Shown: one piece after another, positions 43,588-50,301 of the stretch
Layout: every line of letters starts with the position of its first letter
Position numbering within the stretch: position 1 is the first letter of the stretch
DNA from: Nonomuraea sp. PA05
Lineage (GTDB): Bacteria; Actinomycetota; Actinomycetes; Streptosporangiales; Streptosporangiaceae
Assembly (NCBI RefSeq): GCF_008086045.1
Contig: NZ_VSEY01000069.1
Location: 1 to 50,301, forward strand
Direction of reading: 5' to 3'
DNA: 50,301 nt
The notes under the pieces: generated by a model
What the model was told of the DNA's origin: nothing
The model's database searches: none
The model's input: the letters and a program-made list of their open reading frames with translations, nothing else
Made by a program: the position numbers and the translations under genes

Positions 43588-46500
43588 TCAGGCCGGGTAG
43601 GGCGCGGGCTCCACCTCCAGCTCGCGCATCAGCTCGGCGTAGAGCCGGTAGCGCCTGCGGGCGTCTCCCCTGCGCCCGGCCAGGTCGAGCACGCGGACCA
43701 GGCCGAGATGGGCCCGCTCGTCGTAGCGGTCGCGCTCCAGCAGCCGCAGCCAGTAGCGGGCGGCCTCGTCGTAGCGGTGCTCGCCGGCCCTGGCCGTGGC
43801 GAGCCTGGCCGCCGCCTGCACGTACGCGAGCCTGAGCTGCTCGCGCAGGCCCACCGCCCAGTCCGCGTACGGGTCCTCCTCGCAGAACTCACCGCCGTAC
43901 GCGCTCTCTGCCGCCGCCCACCGGGCCAGCGCCTCGGCCTGCCTGCCCGCCTGCTCCAGCCGGGACGCCTGGGCCACCAGCTCCAGGAACGTCTCGACGT
44001 CCACCTCGACGCCGGACAGCTCCAGCCGCAACGCGCCCTCCTCAGACACCACGAACTCGTCGGCGGGCCAGGCGTGCCCAGGGTCCAGCACGGCACGCAG
44101 CGTGGACACCATGACGTTCAGCCGCCGCAGCCCGACCGTCTCGTCCTCCTGCTCCGGCCAGAGGATCTCGACCAGCCGCTCCCTGCCGATCGCGCCGCCC
44201 CGGCGGCTGACCAGGATCTTCAGCAGGTCGCGGGCCTTGCGCGACTGCCACGCCGTGCGGGGGACGGGCACCGAGCCGCGCAGCACCCGGAACGTTCCCA
44301 TCGTCTCGATCGCGAGCTTCGCCCCGCGCGGGGGACCGGCGCGCGCCACCAGGGCGTCGATCAGGTCGTCGAGCGCCCGGCAGCCGATCGCGTGCATGCG
44401 CTCACGTACACCGGCGGCCACCTCGCCGCCGGTCGCAGGGTCGGCCAGAGCGGCCCTGACCAGCTCGGCCCTGGCCCGGCCGATCGGGTCGCCGACCGCC
44501 GCCCACCTGCGTACGGCCTCGTCGGCGAGCTTGGCGTCGCCGTCCAGCCGGGCGCGCAGCTCCGCCACGGCGGCCAGCGCGGCGTGGTCCCTGCGGTCGT
44601 TCGCCGCCGGCTCGGCCTCGTCGAGCAGCGTCCGGGCGCGCCCGGGCTCGCCCGCGGCCAGCGCCACCCGGGCCGCCGCGACCCTGGCGGACACCCCGGA
44701 GATGCCGTCCACGTGCCGCAACGCCCGCGCCGCGATCTCGGTGGCCGCCTCGGGGTCGTCGGCGGTCAGCAGCTCGGCGAGCCCGTTGAGCGCCTGCGAC
44801 AGCGCCTGCACCTCGCCCGACGGCTCGGCCCGCGCGATGACCTGCCGGTAGAGCGTCGCGGCCGCCGTACGGTCGCCGCGCAGGGCGTGCACGGCGGCCA
44901 GCCGGTTCAGCCCGGCGCCGGTCAGCCGGGAGCCCATCGCCTCCCACCTGGCCGCCGCGTCGGCCGCCTCGGCCGCAGCCTCCTCCAGCCGGCCCAGGCC
45001 GATCAGGGCCTTGGCGCGGTTGGCGACGTTCAGCGCGGCGAACGGGGCGAACGCCACCAGGTCCGACAGCCGGCCGGCGATCTCCGTCTCCGCCAGCGCC
45101 TCGGCGTACGCGGCCTCGTCCAGGTGACGGGAGGCCCGGTTGGCGTGGATGCGGATGAGCTGCACCAGGTCGCCGGCCCGCTCGGCGTAGGACAGGGCGC
45201 GCAGGTAGTAGGCGTCGTTGGCGCGGCGGTCGCCGTCGAGTGCGGCCAGCATGGCCAGGACGGTGTTCGCCATGGCCAGCGCGCTCGCGTCGCCCAGGCT
45301 CATGGCCTGCTCCAGCGCCCGGTCCGCCAGCTCGGCGCAGGCCGCCCGGTCGCCCTTCAGCCAGTGCACCGAGGCCATGGACGCGGCGCACATGGCGGCG
45401 TCGGCGGGCGGCAGGCCGTGGGCGTGGCCCCGCTCGTACATGGGCAGCGCCCGGTCGAGGTCGCCGCGCATGTGGTCGATGAAGGCCAGCCGCCTGGCCA
45501 CGGACGCGTCGAACCCCGGCCCCTCGGCTGCCTCGGCGAGCAGCTCGCGGGCGCGGGTCCAGTGGCCGCGGTTCTGCTCGGCGATGCCGGCCAGCCTGAG
45601 CATCGGCGGCGCGCGCCTGGCAGGCTCGGGTAACAGCTCCAGCGCGGCGAGCACGTCGCCGCGCTCGGCCAGCGCCGCGCCGTGCCCGTCGAGCAGCGTG
45701 GCCGCCAGCGTGGGGTGGGCGGTCGCGACGGCGGCGCGCAGGGCCAGCTCGGGGCGGTCGTGCGCGACGTACCATCGGGCGGCGACGGCCGCCACGTCGT
45801 GGGCCTCGTGCCGGTCCAGCGGCAGGTTCCTGGTCAGTACGGTGCCGGCCGTCGAGGTGAGCCGGTGGCCGTCGGGCTCCGGCTCGAGGAACAGGCCGCG
45901 GGCGGCGAGCGCGTCCAGGGTGTCGGGAGGCGCGCCGAGCGTGGCCGCCAGGCCCGGCGTGAGCACCGGCAGGACGGTGGCCGCGCGCAGCAGCTCGCGC
46001 ATGGCCGCGGGCAGGTCCTTGAACGCGGCCAGCGTGAGGCGTTCCAGCGTGGCCGAGTTCGCCGCCAGGCCGGCCACGGTGCCGCGCCAGGTGGCCGGGT
46101 CGCCGCGGGCCAGCGCGTCGAGCGCCGCCTGCACGGCCGCTGGCCAGCCGCCGCACGTGCGGTGCAGCTCGGCGGCGATGCCCGCGCCCGCCTCGCCCAG
46201 CAGGTCGCGGGCCCAGGCGGCGGTCTCGTCAGGCGTCAGCGCGAGGTCGGTGGCGTCGAGGTCGAGCACCTCGTGGTCCTGGCGCAGCCGGGCGGTCGGG
46301 AACGGCAGCGGCGCCCGCGACGCCGTCACCAGATGCAGGTGCCGGGGCGCCGCGCGGACCAGCGTCTCCACGTACCGGACAGGGCCGGGCGCGCCCGCGA
46401 TGGCCTCGATGCCGTCGAAGATCAGCACCAGCCCGCGCCGCGACCGCGTGACCAGCGCCTCCGTCAGCGCGCCCGCCAGCGCCGCCGCCTTGGACAGCTC

Positions 46501-46785
46501 GTCCGCGTCGGGGCCGAGCGGCGCCGCGGCCGCCGTCACCAGGTCGGCGGGAAGGTCGGGCACCTTCGCCGACAACGCCGCGGCCACCGCGCCCGCCAGC
46601 GTCGGCAGGTCGCGGTCGGCGGGCCCGAGCCGGTGCAGCACCGCGCCCACGGCCGGGCCCCAGCCGGCCAGCGCCGTGGACTTGCCGTAGCCCGTGGTGG
46701 CCACCAGGCAGGTGAGCCTGTGTGTCAGCGCCCCGTCGAGCCGCCGGTCGAGGGCGGGACGGGGGCGCACCCACCCGCGCTCCAC
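43588..46785 (-). CDS. BTAD-type transcriptional regulator with MalT-like ATPase
   Basis: A 1,065-residue STAND regulator. N-terminal P-loop TTGYGKST (30-37) with VLIFDGIEAIAG as Walker B, then a winged-helix and TPR repeats (about 350-800). The C-terminal module has an OmpR/SARP-like winged helix (FRVLRGSVPVPRTAWQSRKA, then LLKILVSRRGGAIGRERLVE) and a bacterial transcriptional activator domain (BTAD) to the end. SARP/AfsR proteins carry the DNA-binding part at the N-terminus; here it is at the C-terminus. GTG start; ribosome site weak. Target unknown. Confidence 0.9.
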   Translation of the reverse strand: MERGWVRPRPALDRRLDGALTHRLTCLVATTGYGKSTALAGWGPAVGAVLHRLGPADRDLPTLAGAVAAALSAKVPDLPADLVTAAAAPLGPDADELSKAAALAGALTEALVTRSRRGLVLIFDGIEAIAGAPGPVRYVETLVRAAPRHLHLVTASRAPLPFPTARLRQDHEVLDLDATDLALTPDETAAWARDLLGEAGAGIAAELHRTCGGWPAAVQAALDALARGDPATWRGTVAGLAANSATLERLTLAAFKDLPAAMRELLRAATVLPVLTPGLAATLGAPPDTLDALAARGLFLEPEPDGHRLTSTAGTVLTRNLPLDRHEAHDVAAVAARWYVAHDRPELALRAAVATAHPTLAATLLDGHGAALAERGDVLAALELLPEPARRAPPMLRLAGIAEQNRGHWTRARELLAEAAEGPGFDASVARRLAFIDHMRGDLDRALPMYERGHAHGLPPADAAMCAASMASVHWLKGDRAACAELADRALEQAMSLGDASALAMANTVLAMLAALDGDRRANDAYYLRALSYAERAGDLVQLIRIHANRASRHLDEAAYAEALAETEIAGRLSDLVAFAPFAALNVANRAKALIGLGRLEEAAAEAADAAARWEAMGSRLTGAGLNRLAAVHALRGDRTAAATLYRQVIARAEPSGEVQALSQALNGLAELLTADDPEAATEIAARALRHVDGISGVSARVAAARVALAAGEPGRARTLLDEAEPAANDRRDHAALAAVAELRARLDGDAKLADEAVRRWAAVGDPIGRARAELVRAALADPATGGEVAAGVRERMHAIGCRALDDLIDALVARAGPPRGAKLAIETMGTFRVLRGSVPVPRTAWQSRKARDLLKILVSRRGGAIGRERLVEILWPEQEDETVGLRRLNVMVSTLRAVLDPGHAWPADEFVVSEEGALRLELSGVEVDVETFLELVAQASRLEQAGRQAEALARWAAAESAYGGEFCEEDPYADWAVGLREQLRLAYVQAAARLATARAGEHRYDEAARYWLRLLERDRYDERAHLGLVRVLDLAGRRGDARRRYRLYAELMRELEVEPAPYPA

Positions 46786-46893
46786 CCCCGCATGCTATGC
46801 CCGCATTCGGACGGGACTCCAGAGTTCGCAAATTGCCACCTCCCGGTAACCAGCGTGGTGGCGCACTATGGTCGTACTTCGACAGGAGGCACC

Positions 46894-47412
46894 GTGGAAC
46901 AGGATCTGCCCGGCGGTGCGCGGCTGATCGTCGGTGTGGACGAGTCCCCGGCCGCGCGCTGGGCGCTGGCCTGGGCCATCGGCGCGGCCAGGCTGCACCG
47001 GATGGCTCTGGTGGCTGTGCACGTCAGCCGCGCGCCCGTCCACCCCTTTCCCGAGGCGCTGCCCGTGCAGCACGCCGTCAGGGCGGGCGAGGAAGCGCGC
47101 TGCACCGAGGTGATCACCAGCGTGTTCGAGGACGTCGCCGGCGGGGTGCCCGACGACGTGCGGACGTTCGTGGTGGGCAGGGTCGGCGACCCCGGCTACC
47201 ACCTCGTCGACCTGGCTCGGGAAGGTGACCTGCTGGTGCTGGGGCGGGGCCGCCGCGGCCTGCTCAGCCGCATCTTCCTGCCCTCGACCAGCATGTACTG
47301 CGCGCGGCACGCCCGCACGACCGTCGTGATCGTGCAGCAGCCGTCGCCGCCCGACGATCCCGAGCTGTCAGGGGAGCGCAGCCGCCGGTTCTGGACCCGC
47401 CGACATCCGTGA
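46894..47412 (+). CDS. Universal stress protein (UspA family)
   Basis: A 172-residue single-domain Usp. LIVGVDESPAARWALAWAI forms the first strand and helix, VVGRVGDPGYHLVDLA precedes LVLGRGRRGLLSRIFLPSTS. The last piece is the ATP-binding G-x2-G-x9-G(S/T) motif in near-standard form, and HARTTVVIVQQ ends the fold. AGGAGG is four bases before the GTG. Its 3' end overlaps the convergent MocR gene by 45 bp. The C-terminal ~20 residues (Pro/Arg-rich) extend past the Usp fold. Confidence 0.93.
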   Translation: MEQDLPGGARLIVGVDESPAARWALAWAIGAARLHRMALVAVHVSRAPVHPFPEALPVQHAVRAGEEARCTEVITSVFEDVAGGVPDDVRTFVVGRVGDPGYHLVDLAREGDLLVLGRGRRGLLSRIFLPSTSMYCARHARTTVVIVQQPSPPDDPELSGERSRRFWTRRHP

Positions 47413-48786
47413 GCTGTCCTGCGAAGCTTGTGTCAGCCGTGATCTGAGCAGGCGCAGCCCCTCGGGGATGGCGTCCCTGCCGATCGCGCCGTACCCCAGC
47501 ACCAGGCCGCGCTGCGGCGGGCTCTGGCCGCAGTACGCCTCCAGGGCCTCGACCGCGAGGCCGGGCGCGGGACGTACGGACGCGCCCAGCGCGCACAGGT
47601 GCAGGCCCGCCGTGGACGGCACCAGCCGCACGCGCTCGTCGGCGGCCAGGGCCTCGGCGATCAACGCGTGCCTGGCCGCGTACTCGCGGGTGGCCCTCCT
47701 GATGTGCCTGGCCAGCAGACCCTCGTCGATGAAGCGGGCCAGTGCCGCCTGCGTCGGCAGCTCGCCGTGCCAGTCGGACAGGTGCCTGGCCGCCGTCAGC
47801 GCCGGCGTCAGCGAGGCCGGGGCCACCAGGAAGCCCAGCCTGAGCATGGGGAGCAGGGTCTTCGAGAACGAGCCCACGTAGATCACCCGCCCTGCCCTGT
47901 CGAGGCTCTGCAGCGGCTCCAGCGGGCGCTCGCCGAACCGGAACTCGCTGTCGTAGTCGTCCTCGATCACCACCGCCCGCCGGCGTTCCGCCCAGGCCAG
48001 CAGGGCGGCGCGGCGGGCCAGCGACATGGGTGTGCCCAGCGGGAACTGGTGCGACGGCGTCACGTACACGAGCTTGGCGGTCCGGGGGATGGCCCGCACG
48101 TCGATGCCCTCCGCGTCCACCGGCACGCCCGCGACCCGGGCGCCGAGCGAGCGGAACAGCAGGCGGGCCGGGGGATAGCCCGGCTCCTCGACGGCCACGA
48201 CGGCGCCCGGCTCGATCAGGACGCGGCCGATCAGGTCGAGCGCCTGCTGGGCGCCGTTGGTGATCAGCACGTCGCCCGCGCCCGCGTGGACCGAGCGGCT
48301 CAGGCCGATGTGGCGGGAGATCGCCTCGCGCAGGGGCTCGTGCCCGGCGGGGTCGCCGTAACCGGCCACGCTCGCCCGCAGCTCGCGGGCCACCAGGCGG
48401 CGCCAGGTCTCCATGGGGAATAGGCGGGCGTCGGGGACGCCGACGCGGAAGTCGTACCTGGCCGGGGCCATCCTGCTCGGAGGGGTCAGATCGTCCCAGA
48501 CCGGACGCGGGCGCACCACGCCGCGCGGCGCGGCCCTGCCCCTGACCTGCTCTCCCGACACGAACGTGCCCGCGCCCGCCCGGCCTACCAGGAAGCCGTC
48601 GGCGACCAGGCGGTCGTAGGCGAGGGCGACCGTGTTTCTGGAGATGTCGAGGCGGCGGGCCAGCTCTCTGGTCGGGGGGAGTCGCTCGCCCTCCCTGAGG
48701 CGGCCGTCGAGTATCGCGTCGAGGAGTTGCCGGTAGACCTGTGCGGCCAGGTCGCGGCGGCCGTGGAGGCTGATGTGGACGTCCAT
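47368..48786 (-). CDS. MocR/PdxR-like regulator
   Basis: A 472-residue MocR protein. GntR winged helix (1-75: ILDGRLREGERLPPTRELAR, then NTVALAYDRLVADGFL) and an aminotransferase domain with EEPGYPPARLLFRSLGA, IEDDYDSEFRF and Lys309 in GSFSKTLLPMLRLGF. It resembles PdxR, which regulates vitamin-B6 synthesis, but no pdxST is in this window. The MFS gene on the other side is the obvious candidate target. ATG 48,786 without a ribosome site. Its 3' end overlaps the Usp gene by 45 bp. Confidence 0.93.
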   Translation of the reverse strand: MDVHISLHGRRDLAAQVYRQLLDAILDGRLREGERLPPTRELARRLDISRNTVALAYDRLVADGFLVGRAGAGTFVSGEQVRGRAAPRGVVRPRPVWDDLTPPSRMAPARYDFRVGVPDARLFPMETWRRLVARELRASVAGYGDPAGHEPLREAISRHIGLSRSVHAGAGDVLITNGAQQALDLIGRVLIEPGAVVAVEEPGYPPARLLFRSLGARVAGVPVDAEGIDVRAIPRTAKLVYVTPSHQFPLGTPMSLARRAALLAWAERRRAVVIEDDYDSEFRFGERPLEPLQSLDRAGRVIYVGSFSKTLLPMLRLGFLVAPASLTPALTAARHLSDWHGELPTQAALARFIDEGLLARHIRRATREYAARHALIAEALAADERVRLVPSTAGLHLCALGASVRPAPGLAVEALEAYCGQSPPQRGLVLGYGAIGRDAIPEGLRLLRSRLTQASQDSSRMSAGPEPAAALP

Positions 48787-48792
48787 CTTGGC

Positions 48793-48815
48793 CCAATCAA
48801 CTTGCTGGAAATTGG
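48793..48815. promoter_or_regulatory. CCAAT/ATTGG inverted pair in the MocR-MFS gap
   Basis: CCAAT (48,793-48,797) and ATTGG (48,811-48,815) flank 13 bases just upstream of the MocR start. Plausible operator; short and could be chance. Confidence 0.35.
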
Positions 48816-48990
48816 AGCTTATCTCGGGACAAATGTGGATTCATCATGAGTGCATGACCGAGCGGATGTCTCTCGGGACGCGGGCGCCGTGGCGGCGGGG
48901 GAGCGCGGCACCAGACCGCTTTTGTTCGACGAGCCGGAACGGCCCGCGCCGGTTCTCACCGAGTCCCCCACGCGACTGGATGCGTTGATC

Positions 48991-50265
48991 ATGGCCACCA
49001 CTGGCTTCTCCTCCGCGAACCACCCGGCGCCCGCCTCCCAGATCTCGGCCATGAAACATCGGCGAATCCTGGCACATGCGCAGCTGGTCAGCTCCATCGG
49101 CGACGGCGTCTACCTCGTCACCTCGGCGTTCTACTTCGCTGGCATCGTCGGGCTGTCGGCCACCGAGATAGGCCTCGGCCTCACGCTGGGCTGGGCCGTC
49201 GGCTCGGTGGCCGGCGTGCCGCTCGGCCACCTCGCCGATCGGCGCGGGCCGCGCGGCGTCGCGGTGCTGCTCGCCGTTGCCACCGCCGTCGCGGTCAGCG
49301 GCTTCCTGTTCGCCCGCTCGTTCGCCGCGTTCGCCCTGGTGGCCTGCCTGTACGGCACCGCGCAGACCGGGCTGTCCGCCGCCCGCCAGGCCCTGCTCGC
49401 CGCCCTCGTCCCGCCCGCCTCGCGGACGCGCGTACGGGCGGTGCTCCAGGCCACCCTGAACGCCGGGCTGGCCACCGGCGCTGCGCTGGGCGGGCTGGCG
49501 CTGCACCTCGGCACCCGGGAGGGGTACCTGGCGGTGTTCGTGCTCGACGCGCTCACCTTCCTCGGCGCCGCCGTCCTGCTGCTCAGACTGCCCGCCGTAC
49601 GGCCCGCACCCGCTCCGGCCGGGCCCCGGCTGGCCGTCCTGCGTGACCGGCCCTACGCGCTCGTGATGCTGATCAACGCGGTGATGCTGTTCTACATGCC
49701 GCTGCTGAGCGTCGTCGTGCCGCTCTGGGTGGCCTCGCGTACCGACGCGCCCACCTGGGTGGTGTCGGTGCTGCTGCTGGTCAACACCGGTGGGGTGGTG
49801 CTTTTCCAAGTACGGGTGGCCCGGCGGGTGCGCGGCTTGCGGGACGCCAAGGCGGCGGTACGGCAAGCCGGGATGCTGATGCTGCTGGCCTGCGCGGTGT
49901 TCGCGCTCAGCTCGTACGGGTGGGTGTTCCTGCTGGCAGGTGCGGCGTTGCTGGTGGCGGGGGAGATGCTGCTGGCGTCCGGATCATGGGAAATCGGTTT
50001 CTCATTGGCGCCCGACGACCGTCAGGGGCAGTACCAGGCTTTCTTCGGCACCGGGGTGGCCGTGGCCAGGATGCTCGGGCCGGTCGTGCTCACCACGCTC
50101 GTGCTCGGTGGCGGGACGGTGGGGTGGCTGGTGGTGGGCGCCATGTTCATGACGGCCGGCGCCGTGATGGCGCCGGCCGTCAACTGGGCCCGTCTTTCAC
50201 GTGAACCGGCCGGCGGCTCGGACCCTGCCTCGAGTGCAGCGGCCGCCGGTTCAGCTCGTGCTTGA
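48991..50265 (+). CDS. MFS transporter
   Basis: A 12-helix MFS exporter, 424 residues from the ATG at 48,991. Helix 1 is LVSSIGDGVYLVTSAFYFAG and motif A reads GHLADRRGPRGVA; the rest is an enterobactin/drug-efflux type layout. The start is uncertain: the frame opens at GTG 48,850, ATG 48,991 and ATG 49,051 are both possible, and none has a convincing ribosome site. ATG 49,051 (404 residues) starts closest to helix 1. Divergent from the PdxR-like regulator. The final codons (LSREP) contain a degenerate parS. Confidence 0.88.
   Translation: MATTGFSSANHPAPASQISAMKHRRILAHAQLVSSIGDGVYLVTSAFYFAGIVGLSATEIGLGLTLGWAVGSVAGVPLGHLADRRGPRGVAVLLAVATAVAVSGFLFARSFAAFALVACLYGTAQTGLSAARQALLAALVPPASRTRVRAVLQATLNAGLATGAALGGLALHLGTREGYLAVFVLDALTFLGAAVLLLRLPAVRPAPAPAGPRLAVLRDRPYALVMLINAVMLFYMPLLSVVVPLWVASRTDAPTWVVSVLLLVNTGGVVLFQVRVARRVRGLRDAKAAVRQAGMLMLLACAVFALSSYGWVFLLAGAALLVAGEMLLASGSWEIGFSLAPDDRQGQYQAFFGTGVAVARMLGPVVLTTLVLGGGTVGWLVVGAMFMTAGAVMAPAVNWARLSREPAGGSDPASSAAAAGSARA
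50193..50208. promoter_or_regulatory. Degenerate parS-like site at the MFS 3' end
   Basis: CTTTCACGTGAACC (50,194-50,207) matches the 14-bp parS core at 12 positions. It lies in the coding sequence of the MFS transporter, about 46 kb from the main cluster. Confidence 0.45.
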
Positions 50266-50278
50266 CGTGCTTGGCCGG

Positions 50279-50294
50279 TGTTTCACGTGAAGCG
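50279..50294. promoter_or_regulatory. parS-like site at the right edge
   Basis: GTTTCACGTGAAGC (50,280-50,293) has a single mismatch to the 14-bp parS core and the 16-mer has two. It is 86 bp from the degenerate site at 50,193. Confidence 0.65.
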
Positions 50295-50301
50295 GCGCAG
50301 G

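Noticed and set aside
20829..50265. Genomic island or mobile element
   Set aside because: No integrase, transposase, direct repeats at tRNA-Ile or IS ends were found; the region is accessory but codon use resembles the core.

Overview
The window is chromosomal DNA of a high-GC actinomycete, centred on the replication origin. The gene order rsmG-parA-parB / khpB-yidC-yidD-rnpA-rpmH / dnaA-oriC-dnaN-gnd-recF-dciA-gyrB-gyrA-DUF3566-tRNA-Ile is the actinobacterial origin neighbourhood. The gnd gene between dnaN and recF, the parS site inside parA and the TTGTCCACA/TTATCCACA DnaA boxes point to the Streptomyces/Streptosporangiales branch (a Nonomuraea-like genus is my guess, not proven).

Layout. 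1-1,342: repeat-bearing DNA and a threonine-aldolase-type PLP enzyme. 1,343-5,057: four parS sites, then parB, parA (with a fifth parS inside it) and rsmG, all leftward. 5,058-6,004: no gene, with a 400-bp degenerate minisatellite. 6,005-8,306: leftward khpB-yidC-yidD-rnpA-rpmH, for membrane insertion and RNase P. 8,307-10,868: dnaA with its promoter region, and oriC with many DnaA boxes. 10,869-20,563: rightward replication genes through gyrA and a DUF3566 membrane protein, ended by a hairpin and followed by tRNA-Ile(GAT).

20,829-50,265 is accessory and dense in regulators. It contains an alpha/beta hydrolase, DUF2255 and TsaA-like genes. Next is a leftward four-gene set (alpha/beta hydrolase, LuxR-type LAL regulator, HXXEE membrane protein, tandem-CMD protein), divergent from a TetR regulator with a second, resolvase-like HTH. 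A YtkA-like secreted protein, a divergent SDR/ArsR pair, a TetR-methyltransferase unit divergent from a DUF418 membrane protein, and a PaiB-like/MocR divergent pair follow. A probable copper/haem export-maturation operon comes next: MFS, His-rich membrane protein, PCu(A)C lipoprotein and Tat-exported DyP peroxidase. The right end has two very large ATPase regulators around a 53-residue small protein, a universal stress protein, a PdxR-like MocR regulator and an MFS transporter. No insertion sequence, transposase, integrase or CRISPR array was seen.

The most unusual signals are: perfect DnaA boxes in a convergent, promoterless gap 24 kb from oriC; DnaA boxes concentrated in the variable, non-catalytic segments of dnaA, recF and dciA; the TetR-resolvase-HTH fusion with paired direct repeats 31 bp apart; the Asp-to-Glu change in the DyP GxxDG motif; and a change of codon use in the last third of gyrA.
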